A DNA stretch of 12,910 bases from Deltaproteobacteria bacterium (GTDB lineage Bacteria > Myxococcota_A > UBA9160 > SMWR01): contig JAJDAM010000377.1 of NCBI GenBank assembly GCA_029261905.1, positions 1 to 12,910 on the forward strand. Reading direction: 5' to 3'. Below, piece after piece: positions 1 to 7,285 of the stretch; position 1 is the stretch's first letter, and each line of letters starts with the position of its first letter. Both the position numbers and the translations under genes were made by a program. The notes under the pieces were generated by a model. That model saw only the letters and a list, made by a program, of their open reading frames with translations. It ran no database searches and was not told the origin of the DNA.

Positions 1-64
1 CCCCGCCCCCAAAGAACAGGCCGGTCGATGATCTTCCTAGACAAACAACGGACCCGACCCGCGA

Positions 65-101
65 GCCCCCAGCCCGCCCAGCTGCACGCGAGGCTGGGGG
101 C
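65..101 (-). terminator. GC-rich stem-loop downstream of the phosphoesterase gene
   Basis: GCCCCCAGCC (65-74) pairs perfectly with GGCTGGGGGC (92-101) around a 17-base loop, giving a 10-bp stem. It lies about 70 bases beyond the stop of the minus-strand phosphoesterase, where a transcript terminator would be expected. On the minus strand only a weak T-rich stretch (around 43-50) follows, some 15 bases away, so it is not a textbook intrinsic terminator. It could instead be a 3'-end stabilising hairpin. The stem is certain; the function is inferred. Confidence 0.4.
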
Positions 102-117
102 GAGCAACCAACTCCAA

Positions 118-169
118 CTACGACAGCCCGCTACGACAACCGGCTACGACAGACCGCTAAGACTGCACC
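118..169. repeat. Four 13-bp imperfect tandem repeats
   Basis: Four consecutive 13-base units read CTACGACAGCCCG (118-130), CTACGACAACCGG (131-143), CTACGACAGACCG (144-156) and a diverged CTAAGACTGCACC (157-169). They end 4 bases from the stop codon of the phosphoesterase (TAG at 174-176 on the minus strand), so they would lie in its 3' untranslated region. The unit length is not a multiple of three, which argues against a coding origin. No function is apparent. Confidence 0.75.
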
Positions 170-173
170 CAGA

Positions 174-1292
174 CTACTCGCCAGGCCTGCCCAACCGAAG
201 CTCCTCGCGTTCATCATCGAACACCAGTCGCCATTCCGGAACCCGCAGCGCTGCCAGACAGGAATCGAAAGCCACCGGATCCCGGCCCTGCTTGCGCTCG
301 TGGAAGCGAAGTCCGACCGAGTAGTCGATGCACATCACCTTTCGGTGTCGACCGAGCCACTGGTCGGCCGGTGTTTCGCCGAACAGATCGGCATCCCCCT
401 TATCTGGGGAAGCGTCTAGGGAAGTGGCGAGAGAGCTGTCCAGAGAAGAGCCAGCAGCATCGGCAAGATCCGGTCGGTAGCGCCGCCAATAGTGACCCAC
501 CACCACGGGTGTATCGTCGAACTCGTCCCACCAGCGCATCCGTTCGACCACGCGCCATTTGCCAGAAGCCCAGAATGGCTCCTCGATCGTTCGCTCGATT
601 CCAGACGTGACGACCTTCGCGGCGTTGCCCATCTGGTTGCGCTCTTCGAACTCGGCCAGCTCCATGATCATCGGGATCGGGCGATCGGGATTTCGGCGAT
701 CCCGTATCTCGTATCCCGAAGCCTTGACGGCGCGGAACGCGCGTTCTCTCAGATCGCTGAGAACCGGGACCAGTGCCCGGTGCTCGTCGTGAAAGCAATC
801 GATCACGCTTTCGTGTGCGCGCACCGTTTCGATTGACGGTGCATGCCAACATGCGTGAACGACGCGCAGGTCCGTTCGCTCGACCGCCGCGGGCATGCGT
901 CGCAAGAATGGAACAAATTCGCGCTCTTTTTCGCCCGCATCGACGACAACCGAGTCGTATGCCGGCTCGTCGCGTCCATACCACCAGCCTTCACCCGAAC
1001 GATGTTGTTTCGGATCGTCACGCAATGCGTTGAGTTCGTGGTTGCCCACCACACACTGCGCGTTTCCGGACTGGACCAGTCGCATCACCATCCGCAACAC
1101 GCCCGGGCTATCGGGGCCGCGATCGATCAGGTCGCCGACGAACACCAGCCGGCGGCCTTCCGGGTGTCTTCCCCGGTCATCGTACCCGAGCTTCCGGAGC
1201 AGGCTCTCCAGAGCGACTCGCTCGCCATGGATATCGCCGATGATGTCCAGCGGGCCTTCGAATAGCGGCTCTATCGTCTTGGGTTCGTTCAT
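174..1292 (-). CDS. Calcineurin-like metallophosphoesterase
   Basis: This 372-residue protein has the phosphoesterase signature of the bacterial PPP/ApaH-like group. GDIHGE is at 19-24, GDLIDRGP at 53-60 and GNHE at 83-86, which supply the two-metal ligands and the catalytic His. Later His residues in HACWH (146-150) and GHYW (His267) fit the remaining metal ligands. The family hydrolyses phosphomonoesters, phosphoproteins or diadenosine polyphosphates; the substrate cannot be read from the sequence. There is no signal peptide, so it is probably cytosolic. Residues 281-299 are a Ser/Asp-rich run (SLDSSLATSLDAS) that looks like a linker inserted between GHYW and the C-terminal strands. The start has a GGAAG just upstream. 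The gene is divergent from the GST across 77 bases. The family call is firm; the exact activity is open. Confidence 0.9.
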   Translation of the reverse strand: MNEPKTIEPLFEGPLDIIGDIHGERVALESLLRKLGYDDRGRHPEGRRLVFVGDLIDRGPDSPGVLRMVMRLVQSGNAQCVVGNHELNALRDDPKQHRSGEGWWYGRDEPAYDSVVVDAGEKEREFVPFLRRMPAAVERTDLRVVHACWHAPSIETVRAHESVIDCFHDEHRALVPVLSDLRERAFRAVKASGYEIRDRRNPDRPIPMIMELAEFEERNQMGNAAKVVTSGIERTIEEPFWASGKWRVVERMRWWDEFDDTPVVVGHYWRRYRPDLADAAGSSLDSSLATSLDASPDKGDADLFGETPADQWLGRHRKVMCIDYSVGLRFHERKQGRDPVAFDSCLAALRVPEWRLVFDDEREELRLGRPGE

Positions 1293-1369
1293 CTTCCACC
1301 ACGATGGCGAATCGAAACGCCGATGCCCAGCGCCCCGCGGCGAAGTGGACCACGCGCTAGGCTCACGAC

Positions 1370-1984
1370 ATGAAACTCTATACGTATGCCGGTGCGCCGA
1401 ACCCCCGAAGAGTCCACATCTACCTCGCCGAGAAGGGCATCGAAATCCCCTTCCAGCAGGTAGACATCATGAAGCGGGAAAACCGCGAGCCCGAGTTCAT
1501 GAAGCGCGTCAATTCGATGGGGGGCCTTCCGGTCCTCGAACTCGACGACGGCTCTCACATCGCCGAATCCGTCGCAATCTGCCGCTATTTCGAAGTCGAG
1601 CATCCGGATCCGCCGCTGTTCGGCACTACCGCCAGCGAACAGGGCACCGTCGAGATGTGGATCCGTCGCATCGAACTCAATTTCATGATGCCCGTCGGGA
1701 TGGTGTGGGTTCACGGTTCGCCACTCACCAAGGCTGTCGTGAAACGGCAGATCCCCGAGATGGCGGAGCAGAATCGAGCTGTGGTTCGCAGCTACTTCGA
1801 CTTCCTCGATCGACATCTGGCCAATCACGAGTATCTCGCAGGTGAGTTCTCTTTCGCCGATATCATCGCGCTCTGCACCGCGGATTTTGCAGCGAAGCTC
1901 AACGACCTGCCGCACTCGAGCGAACAGGCCCACCTGTCACGTTGGTATCAATCCGTCTCCGGGCGACCGAGTGCCAGTGCGTGA
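1370..1984 (+). CDS. Glutathione S-transferase family protein
   Basis: At 204 residues this is the usual length for a bacterial cytosolic GST. The N-terminal thioredoxin-like domain (about 1-80) has the cis-proline motif GLPVLE (Pro54) and the gamma-glutamyl-binding Glu66-Ser67 in IAESVAI. The all-helical C-terminal domain carries the folding motif around EFSFADI near residue 165. The active-site stretch YAGAPNPRRV (6-15) has no Cys or Ser in the usual catalytic position. Asn11 aligns by eye with the Asn of Nu-class (YfcG-like) enzymes, but the neighbouring Thr is Ala here. The expected role is glutathione conjugation or disulphide reduction; the substrate is unknown. AGG at 1359-1361 lies 8 bases before the ATG. 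The gene faces the RND operon tail-to-tail with a 14-base gap, so it is not co-transcribed with the pump. Confidence 0.9.
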   Translation: MKLYTYAGAPNPRRVHIYLAEKGIEIPFQQVDIMKRENREPEFMKRVNSMGGLPVLELDDGSHIAESVAICRYFEVEHPDPPLFGTTASEQGTVEMWIRRIELNFMMPVGMVWVHGSPLTKAVVKRQIPEMAEQNRAVVRSYFDFLDRHLANHEYLAGEFSFADIIALCTADFAAKLNDLPHSSEQAHLSRWYQSVSGRPSASA

Positions 1985-2001
1985 CGGATTGAATCGCGTC
2001 A
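1982..2001. terminator. Small stem-loop spanning the convergent GST and RND stop codons
   Basis: TGACG (1982-1986) pairs with CGTCA (1997-2001). A further GAT/ATC pairing inside gives eight base pairs with one bulged base and a 3-base loop. It contains both stop codons and sits exactly at the convergence point. No T-tract follows on either strand, so a role as a bidirectional terminator is only a possibility. Confidence 0.25.
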
Positions 2002-5000
2002 AGCGGCTCTTTCATCCTCGACCATCGCCACCCCCAACCGCGGCGTGCTGCGGAGCCTTCGCAAATCCTCGAGGATGACGTAGCCCGCCGGCACGACCAG
2101 CAGCGTGACGAACGTTGCGAACAGAACACCGAATGCCAGCGAGATGGCCATCGGAACCAGGAACTGCGCCTGGACACTCCGATTGGCCATCAGCGGCAGC
2201 AATCCGACGAAGGTCGTCAGCGACGTGAGCACGACCGGCCGAAAGCGGGTGACCGCAGCGTCGATCGCCGCTTCGCGGACCGACGCCCCCAGCGTGCGTT
2301 TCCCATTGACGGCGTGCACCAGCACCAGGCTCGAGTTCACCACGACGCCTGAAGCCGCGATGAACCCCATCACGCTCATCATCGCGAGCCCGGTGATCAA
2401 TCCGAAACTCTTCATCAACAGGTGGCCCGCGACGGAGCCGACCAATGCGAACGGAATCACGCTCATGATGATCAGCGGCTGGCTATACGAGCGGAGTGGA
2501 ATCGCGAGCAGTGCAAAAATGATGAACAGCGCGATCCCGAACAACGGAATCAATCCGCTGACGGCCTCACCCTGCTGTTTCTGTTCGCCTTCGAGCCGGT
2601 AGGTGATCCGCGGGTGATCCGCCATGATGGATTGGATCGACCCTGTGCGCATCTGTGCCAGGACTTCGTTTGCGGTCGTCTGTGTACGGTTCACGTCGGC
2701 CGTGACGTTGACGACCCGTCGTCGATCGGCGCGCTTGATCGATGAATACCCGCGGCCGAGTTTCGCTCGTGCGACGGTCGCGAATGGAACCTCCGAACCA
2801 TCGGGTGTTCGGATCCGCATGTCATCGAGCGCGCCGAGCGTTCGACGCTCTGCATCCGTGTAGCGGACCATCACGCGCACGTCGTCGCGCCCGCGCTGGA
2901 CGCGCTGGATCTCTTCGCCGTAGAAAGCCTGGCGAACCTGGCGAGCCAGGTCTCGAAGTGTCAGGCCAAGCACTTCACCGGACGGCAGAATATCCAGCTC
3001 GAGTTCCCGCTTGCCCGAGCGGAACGAGTCGGCGATGTCGATCACTCCGGGATACTTGGCGAGTTCACCTCGAATTTCGGCCGCCACGATCCGCAGCTCT
3101 CCGAGTTGGTCGCCTTCGAGTTGAATATTGATCGCCTCTCCGACCGAGAAGAGCGACGACTCGAAAGTGAGCTCGACCGCATCGGGAACCGCACCCGACA
3201 GCTCTCGCCATCGTCTTGCGACGTCGCGGGTTTCGACGTCGCGCGCCTGGCCTGGCGTGAGTTGCATCGTCACTTCGCCCATGTGCCCGCCGTTACTGCC
3301 GACGCCACCGGCGCCCGGAGGTCCCTGCCCGGACGCGCTGACCGGGTGGCCGCCGACGGCCGCGAGGATGTGCAACACCGGCGCAGCCGCCTCGGTTTCC
3401 TCGGCGAGAACGGTTGCGAGATCCTCGGCGCTGGCTTCCAGGTGCAGCACAGCGGCCTGCGTCACAGTCGCCGAGGTGCCGAGCGGCATCGTGAGCCTGG
3501 CCGTGACCTGGTCCGATTCGAGGGGAGGAAAGAACGAAAACGGCAGTCGCCCGCTTCTCAGGACTCCCGCGGTCGCAAGCAGCACGAAAATGGCGATGGC
3601 TGCGGTCGTGTAACGCTGGTCGACTGCGCGACTCACGGCTCGCCGAAAGCTCCCGAATATGAAGCGTTCGAGACCGCGCGAGAATCGCGACTGCAGATCG
3701 ATCAGCACCGCCGCCACGCGACCAAACCCGCCGGTCTTGTGCCAAGCGAAGAGCACCGAGGCGCACCCGATACTCAGCGCGATGTAGCTACGCAGATCCC
3801 ACGCAATCCCCAGCAAGATGACGCCGATGACCGGGATCAACATCAAGCCGATTTCGGCCGCGGGGGTTTCCGCGTGCCGGTGACCGAGATGCGCAGGCAA
3901 GACCAGTTGCGACTCCACCAGCGAAAACAGAAGACAGCACATGACGACCGTCGCGATGATCGACTGAATCTGCCCGATCGTCCCGGGGCCGAGCAGCAGC
4001 GGTGTAAACGCAGCCACGGTGGTCAGCACGCCGAAGATCACCGGCACCGAAACTTCTCGGGTCCCGTCGATCGCAGCCGGCAGCCAGCTGCCTTCGGCTT
4101 GCTGACGCGAATAGACGTTTTCACCAATGACGATCGCATCGTCGACCAGGATGCCCAGCACCAGAATGAAGCCGAACAGAGAGATGCCGTCGATCGACAT
4201 CCCCAACACCCAGATGAGCCACACAGCACCCAGGAAGGATGCCGGAACGCCGACACTGACCCAGAACGAGAGCCTCGGGCGTAGAAACAGTGCCAGCAGA
4301 AACAACACCATCAAGAAGCCCTGGCGCGCACTGCTCAGCAGCGTGTCGAGCCGGTCGCGAAGCATCAGCGAGCCATCGCTCCAGATCGTCAACTCGACAC
4401 CGGCCGGCAGATTGCCGGGAGCCGCATCGAGGTAGTCGTTGAGGGCCGCCGTGATCTCGAGGATGTCCTGCTCACCGATGCGCGACACACGAATGATCGC
4501 CGCTCGCTTGCCGTTGAATCGAACCAGCTGGTCGGTGTCTTCGAAGCCGTCGATCACCTTCGCGACATCCTGAAGCAGAATGCGTGTGCCGTCCGTACGT
4601 GTCCGGACGACCAGCTGCTCGAACTCCTCTCCCCAGTAGGCCTGCCCTTTCGTTCGCAGCAGGATCTCGCCGCCGGCCGTCTTGATCGAGCCTCCCGGCA
4701 AATCCAGCGACGCGTTTCGAACCGCCGCAGCCACCTGCTCGAACGACAGCCCGTTGCGACGCAGCGAAGCTTCGGAAACCTCGATCGAGACTTCATAGGG
4801 GCGCGTATTCAGCAGTTCGACCTGGGTCACGGCAGGCAACGCCGCGATCTCGTCGCGAACACGCTGCCCGACCACCTTCAGTTCGCGCTCGTCGGTCGGC
4901 CCTGTGATCGCGATATCCATCACCGAGCGTTGCGGCGACACCAGCGTGATGATCGGCTTCTCGGTCTCGACCGGAAACGTCGTGATCGCGTCGACACGAT

Positions 5001-5331
5001 TCTTGACGTCGTCGAGAGCGCTGGATGGATCCGCAGATTCGAACAACTCGACCTGGACGGTGCAGCGGCCCTCGTTCGCCGTGGACTGGATCCGCTCGAC
5101 GCCTTCGATGCCGTCGAGTTCTTCCTCGATCCGAATGCAGACGCCCTCCTCGACCTCCTCCGGAGCGGCTCCCAGGTAGATGACGCTGACGGTGATCATG
5201 TTGACGTCGATGTCGGGGAACGACTTCTGCGGGATCTGCGGCAACGCCGCGAGACCACCGAACACCATGACACCCATCAACAGGTTCGCTGCAACGTGGT
5301 TTTCGGCAAACCAGGCGATCGGCCCCTTCAT
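1999..5331 (-). CDS. RND-family efflux permease (inner-membrane pump subunit)
   Basis: This 1110-residue protein has the RND plan. TM1 (about 11-30) is followed by a periplasmic porter region, TM2-6 (about 335-475), a second porter region and TM8-12 (about 928-1085). The TM4 proton-relay pair Asp397-Asp398 is present in GILVDDAIVIGENV. Two things are unusual. Residues 487-535 add about 50 residues with two hydrophobic stretches between TM6 and TM7. In TM10 the site of AcrB Lys940 aligns with Asn999 (VVVNSSLVLVHAV), with Ser1000 beside it and His1006 where AcrB has Glu. A glycine-rich loop occupies 664-682. The start overlaps the adaptor stop (ATGA at 5328-5331) with no Shine-Dalgarno of its own, implying coupled translation. 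It would export a drug, lipid or other amphiphile by proton antiport; the substrate is unknown. The family is certain. Confidence 0.95.
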   Translation of the reverse strand: MKGPIAWFAENHVAANLLMGVMVFGGLAALPQIPQKSFPDIDVNMITVSVIYLGAAPEEVEEGVCIRIEEELDGIEGVERIQSTANEGRCTVQVELFESADPSSALDDVKNRVDAITTFPVETEKPIITLVSPQRSVMDIAITGPTDERELKVVGQRVRDEIAALPAVTQVELLNTRPYEVSIEVSEASLRRNGLSFEQVAAAVRNASLDLPGGSIKTAGGEILLRTKGQAYWGEEFEQLVVRTRTDGTRILLQDVAKVIDGFEDTDQLVRFNGKRAAIIRVSRIGEQDILEITAALNDYLDAAPGNLPAGVELTIWSDGSLMLRDRLDTLLSSARQGFLMVLFLLALFLRPRLSFWVSVGVPASFLGAVWLIWVLGMSIDGISLFGFILVLGILVDDAIVIGENVYSRQQAEGSWLPAAIDGTREVSVPVIFGVLTTVAAFTPLLLGPGTIGQIQSIIATVVMCCLLFSLVESQLVLPAHLGHRHAETPAAEIGLMLIPVIGVILLGIAWDLRSYIALSIGCASVLFAWHKTGGFGRVAAVLIDLQSRFSRGLERFIFGSFRRAVSRAVDQRYTTAAIAIFVLLATAGVLRSGRLPFSFFPPLESDQVTARLTMPLGTSATVTQAAVLHLEASAEDLATVLAEETEAAAPVLHILAAVGGHPVSASGQGPPGAGGVGSNGGHMGEVTMQLTPGQARDVETRDVARRWRELSGAVPDAVELTFESSLFSVGEAINIQLEGDQLGELRIVAAEIRGELAKYPGVIDIADSFRSGKRELELDILPSGEVLGLTLRDLARQVRQAFYGEEIQRVQRGRDDVRVMVRYTDAERRTLGALDDMRIRTPDGSEVPFATVARAKLGRGYSSIKRADRRRVVNVTADVNRTQTTANEVLAQMRTGSIQSIMADHPRITYRLEGEQKQQGEAVSGLIPLFGIALFIIFALLAIPLRSYSQPLIIMSVIPFALVGSVAGHLLMKSFGLITGLAMMSVMGFIAASGVVVNSSLVLVHAVNGKRTLGASVREAAIDAAVTRFRPVVLTSLTTFVGLLPLMANRSVQAQFLVPMAISLAFGVLFATFVTLLVVPAGYVILEDLRRLRSTPRLGVAMVEDERAA

Positions 5332-6530
5332 GTCGAGGGTCCGCGACCCGATCTGGCTTCCGCGGTCGACTGCGGTGAGGAATCACTGTCGACTACACGA
5401 ACCAACATCCCGTCGAGCGCACTCTCCAGCGGAGAGATGCATACGCGCTCTCCGGAAGCGAGCCCGGCCTTCACGTACACCTCGTCGCGTGCCACTCGCA
5501 GAATTTCGACGTCGCGAAAGCGCAGGTGCTGTTCGGAGTCGACGATCAGCACCTGGCCGTCGCCGCGAATCGCCGAACGAGGTAGCACGACCACATTTTC
5601 GGCTTCCGGACCGAGAATGTCTGCCTCGACGAAGAGTCCGACCGCGAGCGGTGGCCGACCTTCCGTCTCCGCATACGGGTCTGCGACACGTGCCACGACG
5701 TTGACCATCCGCGTCTTGGGGTCGAGCTCTCCTTCGGTGCGAACGATCTCGCCTTGCCAGGTGTGTTCGCGCCCGGCAAACCGCGCGCGCAAGACCACGG
5801 GCACCGACAGGGCGCCTTCCGAGGCTGCGCTTGCGAGCGGAAGCTCGAGGAAAGCCAGCTCTTCGTCTTGCACCGGCAGCCGCACCTCGGCGAAGTCGAC
5901 GGCGTAGACCGTGGCCACTGGAGTGCCGCGATTGACGAACTGGCCAACATCGATGCGTTCGTTGCGCACTCGCCCGGAATACGGAGCGACCACTTCGGTG
6001 CGAGCGAGGTTTCGTTTCGCACGCCTCAAGCGAGCCTTCGCCTCGCGCAGCGACGCTTCGGCGACACCGAACCGATTCACCGCGTCATCTCGACGGGCGT
6101 CGCTCGAAACCTCGCGCCGTGCAAGGTCCAGCTGTCGCACCTGTTCTTTGCTCGCTGCTGAAAGTTCGCTATCGGCGCGCGCCAGGCCGGCACGAGCCTC
6201 TTCCAACGCGACTTCGTAGTCGAGCCGGTCGATCCTCAACAGGGGTTCGCCCTCTTCGAAGAACCCACCGGATACCATCGCGGGCGACATCCAGATCACG
6301 GGCCCCGACACCTCGGGTACCAGCTCGCTTTCGGTTCGCGGCGTGACCGTCCCGTGAGTCGACACGCGGAGCTGGATGGTTTCGGGCGCGACTTCCAATA
6401 CGCGAACGAGCGGTGCGTTCACGCTCGGCGCACGCGGCGCGACCTCGGGCCCGGTGACGATCAGCAGGGCCGCGAAACCCACACCGCCCAACAAGATGAG
6501 CAACGGGATCAAGACCTTCTTCAATTTCAT
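5328..6530 (-). CDS. RND efflux periplasmic adaptor (membrane fusion protein)
   Basis: The 400-residue HlyD/AcrA-type adaptor links the inner-membrane pump to an outer-membrane channel. It begins with KLKK and a hydrophobic anchor (about 6-26). There is no lipobox cysteine, so it is probably held by an N-terminal TM helix rather than lipidated. The first half of the lipoyl/barrel region lies around 60-103. A charged alpha-hairpin coiled coil (about 104-172) is rich in Ala, Glu and Arg. The returning lipoyl half contains VVAPYSGRVRNERIDVGQFV, typical of the family. Beta-barrel and membrane-proximal domains follow. The gene overlaps both neighbours by 4 bp (regulator upstream, permease downstream), so the three form one operon. 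No TolC-like gene accompanies it. Confidence 0.93.
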   Translation of the reverse strand: MKLKKVLIPLLILLGGVGFAALLIVTGPEVAPRAPSVNAPLVRVLEVAPETIQLRVSTHGTVTPRTESELVPEVSGPVIWMSPAMVSGGFFEEGEPLLRIDRLDYEVALEEARAGLARADSELSAASKEQVRQLDLARREVSSDARRDDAVNRFGVAEASLREAKARLRRAKRNLARTEVVAPYSGRVRNERIDVGQFVNRGTPVATVYAVDFAEVRLPVQDEELAFLELPLASAASEGALSVPVVLRARFAGREHTWQGEIVRTEGELDPKTRMVNVVARVADPYAETEGRPPLAVGLFVEADILGPEAENVVVLPRSAIRGDGQVLIVDSEQHLRFRDVEILRVARDEVYVKAGLASGERVCISPLESALDGMLVRVVDSDSSPQSTAEARSGRGPST

Positions 6531-7213
6531 TTCTCCTCGGGCGCGCGAGGAACTCCGTTGGTAATCCCGGCGACTGCGAATTCGAGCAAGCGACGCAAAC
6601 TGTCCTCACTCCGTCGCTCTGCAGGATCCATTGTGTGCGGTCCTTCGAACGCGAGCATGTGGATCATGGCTCCGATCATGAAATAGAACCGCCAGGCAAG
6701 CACTTCCGCATCGACGTCCGGCATCGCGGCCCCGAGTGCGGCGAGAAAGCGTCGGGAAACCGCGCCGAACTCGCGCTCGATCAACGGCTGTGAGACCGAC
6801 TCGGGTTCACCGTACAACCGGGCGATCAACCGCGGCAGTGTGGCCGCTACACCGTCGAGCGCCAGGGTCGAGAAGAACACTTCGAGGATCTGCTCGACAC
6901 TTGGATTCGGGGTCTCGCGCTCGAGCGCGTCGAGTCGCCGCTCGCGTTCTTCGTTGGCGGGCGCGACGCGTAGATGAATGACTGCGCCCAGCAGCCCAGC
7001 CTTCGAGCCAAAATGGTAGTGGGCCGAGGCGAGATTCACGCCGGCTTTCGTGGCGATCGCGCGAACGGAGGTACCCGCGTAGCCCTTGTCGATGAACAGT
7101 TGCTCGGCGGCTTCCAGGATCGCCGCCGCCGTCTCGACGGGTGGATTGCCCACACCGGGGGGCTTCGCTCGTCTGCGCTGGGTGTCCTTGTCGGAGGAAG
7201 GAGGTGTACTCAT
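6527..7213 (-). CDS. TetR/AcrR-family transcriptional regulator
   Basis: The 228-residue protein has an N-terminal TetR DNA-binding domain. The first helix covers roughly 27-44 (ETAAAILEAAEQLFIDKG). The helix-turn-helix is at 48-68 (TSVRAIATKAGVNLASAHYH), followed by the diagnostic HYHFGSK (65-71). The helical C-terminal half is the ligand-binding and dimerisation domain and is diverged. A basic, proline-rich tail of about 25 residues precedes the domain. As first gene of the operon, directly before the adaptor and pump, it probably represses its own operon until a pump substrate binds. An 18-bp palindrome 20 bases upstream of its start is the likely operator. Start: ATG at 7213, preceded only by a weak GAG 6 bases away. 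The family is certain; the ligand is unknown. Confidence 0.93.
   Translation of the reverse strand: MSTPPSSDKDTQRRRAKPPGVGNPPVETAAAILEAAEQLFIDKGYAGTSVRAIATKAGVNLASAHYHFGSKAGLLGAVIHLRVAPANEERERRLDALERETPNPSVEQILEVFFSTLALDGVAATLPRLIARLYGEPESVSQPLIEREFGAVSRRFLAALGAAMPDVDAEVLAWRFYFMIGAMIHMLAFEGPHTMDPAERRSEDSLRRLLEFAVAGITNGVPRAPEEK
6533..6538 (-). promoter_or_regulatory. Ribosome binding site of the adaptor gene
   Basis: On the minus strand GAGGAG lies immediately before the adaptor ATG, separated by AA only (4 bases if GAGG is taken as the core). It sits inside the last codons of the regulator, supporting start choice and coupling at the ATGA overlap (6527-6530). Confidence 0.6.
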
Positions 7214-7233
7214 TGTGGCTCTTTTGGGGGTTG

Positions 7234-7251
7234 TTCAAACGTTCGTTTAAA
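7234..7251. promoter_or_regulatory. Candidate TetR operator palindrome
   Basis: TTCAAACGTTCGTTTAAA has inverted arms AAACG and CGTTT around a 2-base centre, with outer TT/AA also symmetric. Size and style are typical of TetR-family operators. It overlaps the 3' edge of the predicted -10 box and the expected transcription start, the classic position for autorepression. A second, looser inverted repeat, TTCGT/ACGAA (7242-7246 and 7256-7260), overlaps it. Binding is inferred. Confidence 0.7.
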
Positions 7252-7279
7252 TCGTACGAAACCCCGCAACCGAATGCAA
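7251..7279 (-). promoter_or_regulatory. Predicted sigma-70 promoter of the tetR-adaptor-RND operon
   Basis: On the minus strand a -35-like TTGCAT (7274-7279) is followed after 17 bases by a -10-like TACGAT (7251-7256). The start point would fall near 7243-7244, inside the palindrome and about 30 bases before the regulator ATG. The boxes match consensus at 3/6 and 4/6 positions; the 17-base spacing and the overlapping operator raise its credibility. Confidence 0.5.
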
Positions 7280-7285
7280 GCCGCT

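Noticed and set aside
28..324. A 98-codon plus-strand frame at the left edge
   Set aside because: It runs through the stem-loop and tandem repeats and into the antisense of the phosphoesterase; its composition is Ser/Arg-rich with no ribosome binding site.
3106..4284. A 392-codon open frame on the plus strand inside the RND permease
   Set aside because: The protein is low-complexity, rich in Arg, His, Asp and Gln, with no domain. The opposite strand encodes a clear, continuous RND permease.
7252..7259. TCGTACGA 8-bp palindrome as a separate regulatory site
   Set aside because: It is short and coincides with the -10 region; kept only as part of a possible second half-site of the TetR operator.
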